Positions 55,566-64,000 of a stretch of DNA of 64,000 bases are shown here, one piece after another. Positions within the stretch are counted from its first letter, which is position 1; each line of letters begins with the position of its first letter. A program made the translations under genes and the position numbers. This DNA is from an uncultured Cohaesibacter sp. (lineage in GTDB: Bacteria; Pseudomonadota; Alphaproteobacteria; Rhizobiales; Cohaesibacteraceae): the NCBI RefSeq assembly GCF_963676275.1, contig NZ_OY781091.1, positions 2,768,775-2,832,774 on the forward strand, read 5' to 3'. Under the pieces are notes generated by a model that was not told where the DNA came from, did no database searches, and was given only the letters and a program-made list of their open reading frames with translations.

Positions 55566-57014
55566 ATGTTTAAGAGCTTTGGTACCAAGTCTTTGCGGAA
55601 AGTTCCACCCATTGGCGCGCAGAAAGAAGCGACAGTTGCCGGGAAGTCCCTCCCGCGCTTGGCTTGTACACTGCTAACGCTTCTGCTCGCCCTGCAACCT
55701 GTTCTTCTGTCGGTCTCCAGCGCCAGCGCCCAAGGCTCCAGCATCAAACTGATCCGGGACGCGGAAACCGAAGAATTGATCCGCGATTATACCCGCCCGA
55801 TCTTCAAGGCTGCGGGCCTGAAACCGGGCAATATCCGCATCCATCTGGTCAAGGACAACAGCTTCAACGCCTTTGTTGTCGACAGCAAGCGCATGTTTAT
55901 CAACACCGGCACCATTATCGAAGCAGATACCCCCAATGAAATCATCGGCGTGCTGGCCCATGAAACCGGCCATATCGTTGGTGGCCACATGATCCGGCTG
56001 CGCGAGGCCATGAAGCGGGCCCAGACCATTGCCGCCATCGGCATGCTGGCAGGTGCCGGAGCCATGGCAGCAGGGGCCGCAGCGGGATCTTCAGACGCCG
56101 CCCGTGCAGGCACCGCCATCATGACCAGCGCACCGGGTATCGCGCAGCGCACCTTCCTCAGCTATGCCAGAACCGAGGAAACCGCAGCCGACCGGGCAGC
56201 CGTGCGCTATCTGGAACAAACCGGCCAATCGGCCAAAGGCATGTTGCGCACCTTCGAGCGCTTTGCTGACCAGTCGCTCTTTTCCAGTCAATATGTGGAT
56301 CCCTACATCCAGTCCCATCCCCTGCCCCGCGAGCGTATAGCCCAGATCGAGCGGCTGGCCAAGAAAAGCAAATATTTCGACAGGAAGGACAGCGCCCAGC
56401 TACAGCAGCGCCATGATATGGTGCGCGCCAAACTGGCCGCCTTCACTCAGGATCCAAAGCGCGTCATGCGCAGCTACAAGGGCAACGATATGCCTAGCCT
56501 CTACGCACAGGCCATCGTCACCTTCCGCCTCGGCAACCGCAACAAGGCCATAAAGCAGATGGATCAACTGCTGAAACTCCAGCCAGACAATCCCTATTTT
56601 CTGGAACTGAAGGGCCAGATCTATCTGGAAACCGGCATGGCAGACAATGCCATCGCTCCGTTGAACAGGGCCGTTTCCCTGCGCCCCGATGAAGGCATCC
56701 TGCGCGTCATGCTCGGACAGGCCATCCTGTCGTCAAAAAGCAACAAGAATTACAGCGCAGCCGTCACCCATCTGCAACGAGGCCTGCAAGATGATCCCGA
56801 TCTGGCGGTTGGTTATCGTTTTCTGGCGCAGGCCTATGAATATCTGGGCCAGCGGGCTCAGGCAGAGATGGCCACGGCCAACGGCTATTTCGCCTCTGGA
56901 GACATCGCCTCGGCCAAGGCCATGGCCGCACGGGCTCAAAAAAAGCTCAAGCGAGGTTCGCCGGAATGGTTGCAGGCAGATGATATCCTGTCCTACAAGA
57001 TACCCAAGATATGA
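55566..57014 (+). CDS. M48 family periplasmic metalloprotease with TPR repeats (BepA-like)
   Basis: The 482-residue protein has a signal peptide (hydrophobic core TLLTLLLALQPVLLS, cleavage near SASAQ), the zinc motif HETGH at residues 132-136 with the third ligand Glu in RTEETAADRAA, and a C-terminal domain of about four TPR units (residues about 300-470). BepA proteins assist or degrade outer-membrane proteins such as LptD. AAGG is 9 nt before ATG 55566; the frame open upstream to 55434 is not protein-like. It is followed by the DsbA-like gene. Confidence 0.93.
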   Translation: MFKSFGTKSLRKVPPIGAQKEATVAGKSLPRLACTLLTLLLALQPVLLSVSSASAQGSSIKLIRDAETEELIRDYTRPIFKAAGLKPGNIRIHLVKDNSFNAFVVDSKRMFINTGTIIEADTPNEIIGVLAHETGHIVGGHMIRLREAMKRAQTIAAIGMLAGAGAMAAGAAAGSSDAARAGTAIMTSAPGIAQRTFLSYARTEETAADRAAVRYLEQTGQSAKGMLRTFERFADQSLFSSQYVDPYIQSHPLPRERIAQIERLAKKSKYFDRKDSAQLQQRHDMVRAKLAAFTQDPKRVMRSYKGNDMPSLYAQAIVTFRLGNRNKAIKQMDQLLKLQPDNPYFLELKGQIYLETGMADNAIAPLNRAVSLRPDEGILRVMLGQAILSSKSNKNYSAAVTHLQRGLQDDPDLAVGYRFLAQAYEYLGQRAQAEMATANGYFASGDIASAKAMAARAQKKLKRGSPEWLQADDILSYKIPKI

Positions 57015-57203
57015 TCATGTGACCTGCAAAAAGCCCGGATACGCGGCCATTCACCAAAATCAGGGCAACCGTGGCGAATGGTCACAATCAAGTGAACAAA
57101 ATGAGTTTTGTCTCACATTCTCATGAATCTGCCCTATTCTGCGGGCCATTCTTGCATATAAAACGCCTGCTCACCCAGACAGAACGCACAAGGACGCCTT
57201 CTC

Positions 57204-57995
57204 ATGCGCCGTAAATTTTCAACGATTTCCTTCCTATTTGCCACTCTTGCTCTCATTGGATTTGCCTCGCCCCCTGCACGCGCAGCCGAATTCAACGACA
57301 CGCAGAAGCAGGAAATCGAAAAGATTATTTCTGACTATCTTCTTGAAAATCCGGATCTTATTCGACAGGTCTTCACCATTATCAGCCAGCAGGAAGCCGA
57401 CAAGCAGCAGCAGGCCGAATTGCAGCGTGCCGAACTGGCCAAGCAGGCGCTGGTTGAAAATCAGGAAGAGCTTTTCAATGCCAAGGATCAGATCGTGCTT
57501 GGCAATCCCAAGGGCGATGTGACCCTCGTCGAATTTCTTGATTATAACTGCGGCTATTGCAAACAGGCCTTCGGCGGCATGCTGGAACTGATGGATCAGG
57601 ACAAGAAATTGCGCGTTGTGCTGAAAGAATGGCCGATCCTCGGGCCACAGTCACAGGAAGCAGCCCTTGTCGCGGTCGCGGTTACCAAGCTCGCTCCGGA
57701 TCAATACTGGGACTTCCACAAGGCGATGATGACCATGCGCGGCACAGCCAACAAGGAAACCGCTTTGCGTACCGCCGAAAAGCTCGGTATTTCCCGCGAG
57801 GGACTTGAAAAATTGTATGAAGACAAAGCCTCCCGCAAGCCCATTCAGGATGCCTATCGGCTGGCCGATGCGCTCAATCTGAACGGCACGCCGGGCTATG
57901 TGCTGGGCGACGAAATCATCCCCGGCTATATCTCGCAGGAAGCCTTCGAAAGCAAGATTTCCAATCTGCGCAGCTGCGGTTCAACCAACTGCTGA
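57204..57995 (+). CDS. DsbA/ScsC-like thiol:disulfide oxidoreductase, exported
   Basis: The 263-residue protein has a signal peptide ending near ARAAE, an N-terminal helical segment (30-95) like the oligomerising stalk of ScsC/DsbG types, and a thioredoxin-fold domain with CGYC at 116-119 and the cis-Pro loop NGTPGYV. The C-terminal tail RSCGSTNC adds two cysteines; I recall this tail in other Rhizobiales DsbA-like proteins. It exchanges disulfides in the periplasm. AAGGA lies 9 nt before the ATG. Confidence 0.93.
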   Translation: MRRKFSTISFLFATLALIGFASPPARAAEFNDTQKQEIEKIISDYLLENPDLIRQVFTIISQQEADKQQQAELQRAELAKQALVENQEELFNAKDQIVLGNPKGDVTLVEFLDYNCGYCKQAFGGMLELMDQDKKLRVVLKEWPILGPQSQEAALVAVAVTKLAPDQYWDFHKAMMTMRGTANKETALRTAEKLGISREGLEKLYEDKASRKPIQDAYRLADALNLNGTPGYVLGDEIIPGYISQEAFESKISNLRSCGSTNC

Positions 57996-58361
57996 TCAGG
58001 CGCAAGAAAAGGCAATCTGGCCAACGAGCACCGGCCGGGCAGGACAGCCCGGCCCCGCGCCGTCAGGGACAGGCGCAGGCTCGACAAATGCCTTTCATGC
58101 AGTTTTCCCGCATATCCCCAATTGCTTTCCCACAAAGCCGCGCGGCACCACAGAATCGTCTTTTTTGGCAAGAATCATGACGATAACTAGGAATGAATAG
58201 CATTACCGTCCTTTTCATATCTTTTCACACAGTTAGGGACCGCCTATAAGGAACCTCTAGAGGAAAACGCCCCGGGGGCGCTTTCGTCACTTGTCTCTTC
58301 CGCTTTCGCGAATAGGGCGGGACAACAAAACAGCTTCAGGATTTTTTGCGCGGACAGCGAA
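57996..58361. other. DsbA-aroQ intergenic region
   Basis: No gene is supported. A perfect GC hairpin GGCCGGGC AGGACA GCCCGGCC lies at 58033-58054, 38 bp after the dsbA-like stop, without a T-run. A second short hairpin CGCCC CGG GGGCG lies at 58268-58280, and the aroQ promoter should be nearby. Confidence 0.45.
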
Positions 58362-58811
58362 ATGACCAAAACTCTCTATGTTCTCAATGGCCCAAATCTT
58401 AACATGCTCGGACTGAGAGAACCCGGTATCTACGGCGCCACCACCTTGAAAGACATCGAAATGATGTGTCAGGAGAAGGCAGCCTCCATGGGGTGGTCAA
58501 TCGCCTTTCGCCAAAGCAATCATGAAGGTGAACTGATCGACTGGATTCATGAAGCCCGAGAGAAATCGAGCGGCATCATTTTCAATCCAGCAGCTTTCAC
58601 GCACACATCCGTCGCACTGCAAGATGCAATTCGAGCTGTGAGCCTGCCAGTTATCGAGGTTCACCTGTCCAATATTCACGCACGCGAATCCTTCCGCCAC
58701 CACTCCTTTGTTTCACCTGCGGCGCTCGGCGTCATCTGCGGGCTGAATGCCAAGGGATATGTGCTGGCGATTGAGGCGCTTGTGGAACATCTAGAAAAGG
58801 CACAGGCGTAA
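58362..58811 (+). CDS. aroQ: 3-dehydroquinate dehydratase, type II
   Basis: The 149-residue enzyme of the shikimate pathway starts [25 protein letters not shown], which includes the flexible lid with the catalytic Tyr. The [26 protein letters not shown] and [11 protein letters not shown] motifs complete the active site. It forms dodecamers. The order aroQ-accB-accC is conserved in alphaproteobacteria and suggests an operon; the gap to accB is 66 bp. The Shine-Dalgarno sequence is weak (GGACAGCG). Confidence 0.97.
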   Translation: MTKTLYVLNGPNLNMLGLREPGIYGATTLKDIEMMCQEKAASMGWSIAFRQSNHEGELIDWIHEAREKSSGIIFNPAAFTHTSVALQDAIRAVSLPVIEVHLSNIHARESFRHHSFVSPAALGVICGLNAKGYVLAIEALVEHLEKAQA

Positions 58812-58877
58812 AGCCTTTTGCCACCCCGGGCATAGGCTTTGTGCATGCCTGGCGACTAACCAACGGAATGCGAACAT

Positions 58878-59351
58878 ATGACCACAGAAAAAAGCAAACT
58901 TGATCCTGATTTCATCCGTCAGCTGGCGGAGCTGGTTAAGTCTCAGGACCTGACTGAAATTGAGATCGAGCAGAAAGACTTGCGAATTCGTGTCGCCCGT
59001 GAAATCGTCGTTCAGCAGGCCATCGCTGCACCGCTGGCAGCAGCTCCTGCCGCTTCGGTAGCTCCAGCACCGGCCGCTGCGCCTGCAGCTGCTGCCGCAG
59101 ACAACGACGCAAATCTCAACAACGCAGTCCGCTCACCGATGGTCGGTACTGCCTATCTGTCTCCGGAGCCGGGGTCTGCCCCATTTGTATCCGTGGGAGA
59201 TCAGGTCAAGCTCGGCGACACGCTGATGATCGTCGAAGCCATGAAAACCATGAACCAGATTCCTGCCACCAAAGCCGGCAAAATCACGGCTATTCTGGTG
59301 GAAGACGCCCAGCCGGTCGAATTCGACGAGCCGCTGGTCATCATTGAATAA
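58878..59351 (+). CDS. accB: Biotin carboxyl carrier protein of acetyl-CoA carboxylase
   Basis: The 157-residue protein has an N-terminal helix pair, an Ala/Pro-rich linker (residues about 50-75) and a biotinyl domain with EAMKTMNQI, where Lys123 receives biotin. The thumb [13 protein letters not shown] is present. It carries carboxybiotin between AccC and the carboxyltransferase in fatty-acid synthesis. It is separated from accC by 21 bp. Confidence 0.97.
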   Translation: MTTEKSKLDPDFIRQLAELVKSQDLTEIEIEQKDLRIRVAREIVVQQAIAAPLAAAPAASVAPAPAAAPAAAAADNDANLNNAVRSPMVGTAYLSPEPGSAPFVSVGDQVKLGDTLMIVEAMKTMNQIPATKAGKITAILVEDAQPVEFDEPLVIIE

Positions 59352-59372
59352 TCAGGAATGTAGGGGAAATCC

Positions 59373-60713
59373 ATGTTTTCTAAGGTTCTGATCGCAAACC
59401 GGGGTGAAATCGCCCTTCGTGTATTGCGAGCCTGCAAGGAACTTGGCATTCAGACGGTTGCGATTCATTCCACCGCCGATGCCGAGGCAATGCATGTCAA
59501 GCTGGCCGATGAGAGCGTCTGCATCGGGCCGCCTTCGGCCCGTGACAGTTATCTCAACATTCCGCAAATTCTGGCAGCCTGTGAAATTACCGGCGCTGAT
59601 GCGGTTCATCCCGGCTATGGCTTCCTTTCGGAAAATGCCCGTTTCGCGCAGATTCTGGAAGAGCACAAGATCAGCTTCATCGGCCCAAGCGCCGAGCATA
59701 TCCGCATCATGGGCGACAAGATTGCCGCCAAGCAGACCGCAAAACGCCTCGGCATTCCGGTTGTTCCCGGCTCTGAAGGTGGTGTCGACACGGTCGAGGA
59801 CGCCAAGCGCTGCGCTGCCGAAATGGGCTACCCGGTTCTGATCAAGGCCGCCTCCGGCGGCGGCGGCAAGGGCATGCAGGTGGTGCATTCCGAAGACAAG
59901 ATGGGTCTTGCCTTCACGACCGCCCGCTCTGAAGCGTCTGCCAACTTCGGCGATTCAACGGTCTATATCGAGAAATATCTCGAAAAGCCGCGCCATATCG
60001 AAGTTCAGGTCATGGGCGATGGCAAGGGCCATGCGATCCATCTGGGCGAACGCGACTGCTCCTTGCAGCGCCGTCACCAGAAGGTCTGGGAAGAAGCCCA
60101 ATCCCCTGCCCTCAATGAAGAACAGCAGAAGCGCATCGGCGATATCTGCGCCACTGCGATGCAGGGGCTGGGCTATTCCGGCGCCGGTACCATCGAGTTT
60201 CTCTACGAGAATGGCGAATTCTATTTCATTGAAATGAACACCCGCCTGCAGGTGGAGCATCCTGTAACCGAATCCATCACCCGCATTGACCTTGTCAACG
60301 AACAGCTGAAAGTCGCTTGCGGTGCCGGGCTCGATATCCGTCAGGAAGATGTGGTTTTCCAGGGTCACGCCATCGAATGCCGTATCAACGCTGAAAATCC
60401 GGAAACCTTCGTTCCGTCTCCGGGCAAGATCACCTATTACCACCCGCCGGGGGGGCTTGGCGTGCGCGTTGATTCCGGCGTCTATCAGGGCTATTCCATC
60501 CCGCCCTATTATGACAGCCTGATCGGCAAGCTGATCGTAACCGGCCGCAATCGGGTCGAATGCATGATGCGTCTGCGCCGTGCGCTGGATGAATTCGTCG
60601 TTGATGGCATCCAGACCACATTGCCGCTGTTCCGCAAGCTGGTCGACAATCCCGATATTGCCAATGGTGCCTATGACATTCACTGGCTGGAAAAATATCT
60701 CGGCATGAAATAG
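59373..60713 (+). CDS. accC: Biotin carboxylase subunit of acetyl-CoA carboxylase
   Basis: The 446-residue ATP-grasp enzyme starts MFSKVLIANRGEIALRVLRACKELG. It has the glycine-rich ATP loop KAASGGGGKGMQVV, the metal-binding FIEMNTRLQVEHPVTE and the C-terminal biotin carboxylase domain. It carboxylates biotin on AccB with bicarbonate and ATP. TAGGGGAA precedes the ATG. A terminator follows, so accBC ends here; accA and accD are elsewhere. Confidence 0.98.
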   Translation: MFSKVLIANRGEIALRVLRACKELGIQTVAIHSTADAEAMHVKLADESVCIGPPSARDSYLNIPQILAACEITGADAVHPGYGFLSENARFAQILEEHKISFIGPSAEHIRIMGDKIAAKQTAKRLGIPVVPGSEGGVDTVEDAKRCAAEMGYPVLIKAASGGGGKGMQVVHSEDKMGLAFTTARSEASANFGDSTVYIEKYLEKPRHIEVQVMGDGKGHAIHLGERDCSLQRRHQKVWEEAQSPALNEEQQKRIGDICATAMQGLGYSGAGTIEFLYENGEFYFIEMNTRLQVEHPVTESITRIDLVNEQLKVACGAGLDIRQEDVVFQGHAIECRINAENPETFVPSPGKITYYHPPGGLGVRVDSGVYQGYSIPPYYDSLIGKLIVTGRNRVECMMRLRRALDEFVVDGIQTTLPLFRKLVDNPDIANGAYDIHWLEKYLGMK

Positions 60714-60750
60714 GTCGATGCCTTGATCTTGCAACAGGTAGAACAATATC

Positions 60751-60779
60751 AAGACCGCGCACAAGAGCGCGGTCTTTTG
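60751..60779 (+). terminator. Terminator of the aroQ-accBC operon
   Basis: AAGACCGCGC, loop ACAAGA, GCGCGGTCTT then TT. It lies about 40 bp after the accC stop. Confidence 0.9.
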
Positions 60780-60837
60780 CTTTGGCCGGGCGCCGATTGC
60801 ATCAAATCGTAAAGAGAGCTGTGGTAAAGTCCAGATC

Positions 60838-61476
60838 ATGACTGACGAATCTTCCACCTTGGATATCACTCCCCAGATCCTGCTCAGGGCCTATGCCTGC
60901 GGCATATTCCCCATGTCCGAGGGGGCCGACGATCCCACCCTGTTCTGGATCGAACCGGAGATGCGCGGCATCATTCCGCTCGACAATTTCCACATTCCCA
61001 AAAGGATGCTGCGCACCATGCGCACCACATCCTTCCAGATTCGCGTGGATACGGATTTCGGCGGCGTCATGGATGCCTGCGCGGCCTCGGCGCCCGGACG
61101 AACGACCACATGGATCAATCCTCAGATCCATGCGCTCTATCGCGATCTGTTCGATATGGGCCATAGTCATTCGGTGGAAGTCTGGGATGGGGACAGCCTT
61201 GTCGGCGGTCTATATGGCGTCAGTCTGGGCACCGCCTTTTTCGGCGAAAGCATGTTCTCGCGGGCGCGGGACACCTCCAAGATGGCGCTCATTCATCTTG
61301 TGCAAAGGCTCAATGCCGGCGGTTACACCCTGCTCGATACCCAGTTCATAACGGATCATCTCAAGCAGTTCGGCACGGTGGAAATACCCAAGGCCGAATA
61401 TCATGCCCTGCTAGACCACGCCATGCAGAGACGCGCAGACTTCTACGCCCTCGATAAGCCGTCACAACAGTCCTAA
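60838..61476 (+). CDS. aat: Leucyl/phenylalanyl-tRNA-protein transferase
   Basis: The 212-residue GNAT-fold enzyme has the family N-terminus [27 protein letters not shown], the core [30 protein letters not shown] and [14 protein letters not shown]. It adds Leu or Phe to proteins with N-terminal Lys or Arg, marking them for ClpAPS degradation (N-end rule). It lies convergent with the DUF2155 gene, the usual alphaproteobacterial neighbour. The Shine-Dalgarno sequence is weak. Confidence 0.96.
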   Translation: MTDESSTLDITPQILLRAYACGIFPMSEGADDPTLFWIEPEMRGIIPLDNFHIPKRMLRTMRTTSFQIRVDTDFGGVMDACAASAPGRTTTWINPQIHALYRDLFDMGHSHSVEVWDGDSLVGGLYGVSLGTAFFGESMFSRARDTSKMALIHLVQRLNAGGYTLLDTQFITDHLKQFGTVEIPKAEYHALLDHAMQRRADFYALDKPSQQS

Positions 61477-61623
61477 ACGCAGATTGAAACCCAGTCAGCG
61501 CACGACCAGAAATGATGGCGCAAGAGAAGCAGAGAGACAGATAGTCAGACAGCCTGCTTCAGGGCCATGCCATAAGCCATGGCCGCGCGTGCAGCTCTAT
61601 CCCGAGAGAAAATGAAGCAGATA

Positions 61624-62019
61624 TCAGTTCGGCTTGGGCACGTCGGTATTCTGTTTGCAGCCCACCAGCCAGACATCATAAACCGGATGCTCAACCGCAT
61701 TCATGCCCGGACTGGATGCAAACATCCAGCCGGTGAAAATGCGCCGAACCTTGCGTTCGAGCGTAATCTCGTCGACTTCGACAAAGGCGGTTTCTTCCTG
61801 CCGCTCCGTCTCCGGGCGCGTATAGCAGACCCGAGGGGTCACCTGCAGTGAGCCGAACTGAACGGTCTCGTCGATATAAACGTCGAACTGAATCATCCGT
61901 GCCGTGATCTTGTCCAGCCCTGCGAAGGTGGCGACAGGGTTTGCAACCTCTTCGGCCTTTGCCTGCAGGCCCAGCAAACACCCCAATAAGAACAGAGAAG
62001 CAATCGCAGCTCTTCTCAT
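61624..62019 (-). CDS. DUF2155 family exported protein
   Basis: The 131-residue product has a signal peptide (MRRAAIASLFLLGCLLGLQAKAEE) and the DUF2155 core: ATFAGLDKITARMIQFDVYIDE, FGSLQVTPRVCYTRPETE, AFVEVDE and RIFTGWMFASSPGMNAVEHPVYDVWLVGC. Two cysteines probably form a disulfide. The function is unknown. GGGGG seven nt before ATG 62019 sets the start; the 50 codons open upstream do not resemble the family. It lies between aat and NDUFA12, its common context. Confidence 0.92.
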   Translation of the reverse strand: MRRAAIASLFLLGCLLGLQAKAEEVANPVATFAGLDKITARMIQFDVYIDETVQFGSLQVTPRVCYTRPETERQEETAFVEVDEITLERKVRRIFTGWMFASSPGMNAVEHPVYDVWLVGCKQNTDVPKPN

Positions 62020-62499
62020 GATCCAGCCCCCTTTGCGGCCCACGAAATAATTCATTCCAAACTCCGACGATCGGTTGGACACCCACTGGTCATAGACCAG
62101 CATCCCAAAGACCAAGCCGCCCTGCATCTTTACCGGTTCCACGGATCGGCTGTTTGTCCAACAGCCCATCCATCAAACACCTGTCTTGACGATTGCAGCA
62201 ACGGCAACCGCAAACCACCCCGTTCCTAGCCCTGTTTTGGGGCAAAAGGCAAGGCTCATTTGCCAATTCTCCCGGGCTCGGGTCCCGATAGTTTCGACGC
62301 TGGCCAAAATGCATTCCGCCAGCGCAAGAAACAGGATCATTATAGGAAAACAGGCATAGAGTGAGAAATGGACGATTCTTTGTCCAACAAGCAGATTACG
62401 CTTTTCCCATTGCCATTGCAGACAATGAAAAGCCCTCACCGACGACAAGGTCAAAGGCCAAAAGGATCATTGAAGATAATGCGGACGGTTCACAAGCCG
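62020..62499. other. NDUFA12-DUF2155 intergenic region
   Basis: No gene is convincingly supported in these 480 bp. Open frames on the minus strand start from TTG without ribosome binding sites and lack recognisable protein. The gap is longer than usual for these two neighbours. Confidence 0.45.
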
Positions 62500-62916
62500 C
62501 TAGGGGCTCCATGCCTCATAGTCGGCGGCCTTGTCGGCAGAAGGCTTTTGCGCAGATAGCAAGGAGCCTGCCGGACGATAGGCTCGGGATGTGCCGGTCA
62601 TGTTGGGCTGATGAGCCCGCTCCCACGACCAGTGTTTCACCTCGGCCTCGCTGGGGGCAACATCGCTTCTGTAATGCATCCAGCCATGCCAGCCAGCCGG
62701 AATGGTGCTCGCCTCTGCCGGATTGGCATAGACAACCCAGCGCCGCTCACCCTTGCGCTCTGCCCCATAGCTCGGATTCTTGGGAACCTTCTGCTTGTAA
62801 TATTTGTTGCCAAACTCATCCTGACCGACAAACACACCGAACCGCTTGGTGTGTAGCCAGGTTCCGAAGGTCGTTTTTCCCCACCAGGTAAAAAGCAGAA
62901 GCAGAAAATTTTTCAT
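62500..62916 (-). CDS. NADH:ubiquinone oxidoreductase accessory subunit NDUFA12 (B17.2)
   Basis: The 138-residue product starts MKNFLLLLFTWWGKTTFGTWLHTKRFG and has the family pattern VGQDEFGNKYYKQK, ERRWVVYANPAEASTIPAGWHGWMHYRSD. The C-terminal tail (YRPAGSLLSAQKP) is typical of bacterial members. This accessory subunit of complex I occurs in alphaproteobacteria and mitochondria and assists complex assembly at the cytosolic face. ATG 62916 fits the family; the 35 upstream codons do not. Confidence 0.93.
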   Translation of the reverse strand: MKNFLLLLFTWWGKTTFGTWLHTKRFGVFVGQDEFGNKYYKQKVPKNPSYGAERKGERRWVVYANPAEASTIPAGWHGWMHYRSDVAPSEAEVKHWSWERAHQPNMTGTSRAYRPAGSLLSAQKPSADKAADYEAWSP

Positions 62917-63052
62917 GACAGCCCATATGCAAGCGGATTGAACGGCAGCCACTATGCCTACATATTTAAGCAGATGTCCATAGAGTGAGGCAAAATATCC
63001 GACGAATGGATCACCCCTCACCGCAACCAGTCAAAGCGCCAATCGAGCCCGC

Positions 63053-63778
63053 CTATCGGCGGCGTCCTCCCACGCTCGCATAGCGCTTCGAACGGGATGG
63101 CCGGGAGGCTGTGGAGCCCGCCGATTTTGCCGCCTTGAGAAAGCGGTTTCCCTGATAGACGCTTTGCGGCTGTTCGTTCGCCTGCCCTTCTTCCTCATTG
63201 CGCTGCAGAATGCGATCCACATCGCGCTGGCTGCGTTTGGCCTGAGGCAGGGTTTCTTCGTGAAACTGCCGCGCCTTGGCAAGGGAACGCAGACGTGAGC
63301 GCTTTTCCTCCAGCACTTCATGCATGCCCTCGATGACAAAGCGGTCCCCCTCCAGACGCATCAGACGCTTGTCTGAACAAAGAGACATCAGCCTTTGCTG
63401 AATGGCCGCCGAAGACATCGGCTTGGCAAGCACATGATGTGCACCGGTCTCGAAAAGACGGGCCACACGCTGCTCTGTTGCATGGGCTGTAATCACAATG
63501 ACCGGAATATAGCACAAGGGCTCCATGGTCTGGCGGCGAATGAGACTGAGCAATTGCAAGCCGGACATCGGTGCCATATTGAGATCGGTGATGAGCACAT
63601 TTGGTGGCTCATGCATCATCGCATGCAACGCCGTGTCGCCGCGATCATAGGATCTCACCCGCGCCACCTTCATTGAGGATATCATGGATCGAATCATGGT
63701 GAGCACGGACTTCGAGTCATCAACGATGACGATGTCGAGCGATTCGATACTGAGCCCGTAGGCCGAATGATGCTCCAT
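63053..63778 (-). CDS. Single-domain response regulator with basic C-terminal tail
   Basis: The 241-residue protein has one CheY-like receiver (residues about 14-135): acidic pair Asp20/Asp21, phospho-acceptor Asp65 (VLITDLNMAPMSG), Thr in VIVITAHA and Lys in HVLAKPMS. After it come a helical, charged segment and a very basic tail (SRPSRSKRYASVGGRRR). No DNA-binding or enzymatic output domain is recognisable, so it probably acts by protein contact, or through the tail on nucleic acid. ATG 63778 is used; the frame extends to a TTG at 63790. No sensor kinase is in the window. Confidence 0.88.
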   Translation of the reverse strand: MEHHSAYGLSIESLDIVIVDDSKSVLTMIRSMISSMKVARVRSYDRGDTALHAMMHEPPNVLITDLNMAPMSGLQLLSLIRRQTMEPLCYIPVIVITAHATEQRVARLFETGAHHVLAKPMSSAAIQQRLMSLCSDKRLMRLEGDRFVIEGMHEVLEEKRSRLRSLAKARQFHEETLPQAKRSQRDVDRILQRNEEEGQANEQPQSVYQGNRFLKAAKSAGSTASRPSRSKRYASVGGRRR

Positions 63779-64000
63779 AAATATATCCAACCTGCTGTTT
63801 TATTGTGACTTTTTTCTTGGTCGGATTTCAGGATCGCATAAAGCCATTAATTCGCGTTCAAAAAGGGTTTTTGCATTTGATTTCAATTTTAACAGATTTG
63901 TTAAACCGGCCAAAAAAGTTAATTTCCCCACCCCCGAAGCAGTGAAGGCGCGGTTTTTTCCCATTCTTGCGACCATCGCAAAAAACACTATATATAGATT

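Noticed and set aside
62173-62454. Minus-strand frame in the NDUFA12-DUF2155 gap with a hydrophobic stretch
   Set aside because: It would start from TTG with no ribosome binding site, and the hydrophobic stretch alone is not enough.
63800-63988. 62-codon minus-strand frame upstream of the response regulator
   Set aside because: No Shine-Dalgarno sequence and no protein-like pattern; the region is AT-rich and is probably the promoter of the regulator.

Overview
The window is a stretch of chromosome from an alphaproteobacterium, most likely a member of the Hyphomicrobiales (Rhizobiales). The evidence is gene content and order: trigger factor-clpP-clpX-lon-hup, glnB-glnA, an isc/suf operon, RNase E with a long acidic insertion in its S1 domain, a TIGR02301 gene behind parE, and aat-DUF2155-NDUFA12. 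A marine Cohaesibacter-like organism fits the protein style, but the genus cannot be proven from sequence alone. I see no prophage, insertion sequence, CRISPR array, toxin-antitoxin pair or secondary-metabolite cluster. This is core genome.

Layout. 1-2.5 kb: the tail of a PfkB sugar kinase, a gene-poor stretch with short tandem repeats, two identical tRNA-Asp genes, two identical tRNA-Val genes and a serine-rich small protein. 2.6-10.8 kb (minus strand): a cysteine-cluster protein, HU, then the proteostasis block lon, clpX, clpP, tig. 11-15.8 kb: tRNA-Leu, the bifunctional NAD(P)HX repair enzyme, then glnB-glnA behind a sigma-54 promoter. 15.8-22.4 kb: accessory and conserved-hypothetical genes around parE, including an AT-rich exported orphan and a 57-residue membrane microprotein. 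22.5-25.5 kb: a DEAD-box RNA helicase and a GGDEF protein. 25.6-33.2 kb (minus strand): Fe-S assembly operon in the order cysteine desulfurase, sufB, sufC, sufD, sufS, sufT, sufA. 33.5-38.5 kb: alpha/beta hydrolase, methyltransferase, anmK, tyrS and a degenerate GT51 protein. 38.7-50.2 kb: envelope genes (AsmA/DUF3971 protein, M23 peptidase, PBP1A, N-acetylmuramoyl-L-alanine amidase) with bcp and prfB. 51-64 kb: rne, an aminotransferase, a BepA-like M48 peptidase, a DsbA-like protein, aroQ-accB-accC, aat, DUF2155, NDUFA12 and a single-domain response regulator.

How the genes work together. Three themes recur: protein quality control (Tig, ClpXP, Lon), Fe-S cluster supply under iron control (suf), and cell-wall growth and recycling (PBP1A, amidase, M23, AnmK, GT51-like). 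The regulatory DNA is the most informative part. The isc/suf promoter at about 33.4 kb carries a perfect 10-bp-arm palindrome over its -35/-10, resembling an IscR-type Rrf2 operator, and an Irr ICE-like box over the predicted start site. prfB keeps the programmed +1 frameshift, so it is a 377-residue RF2 starting at 46048 rather than a truncated gene. The GT51 protein at 37.8 kb has glutamine at both positions where this window's own PBP1A has the catalytic glutamates. I did not find a convincing entirely new system; these are the points I would check first.
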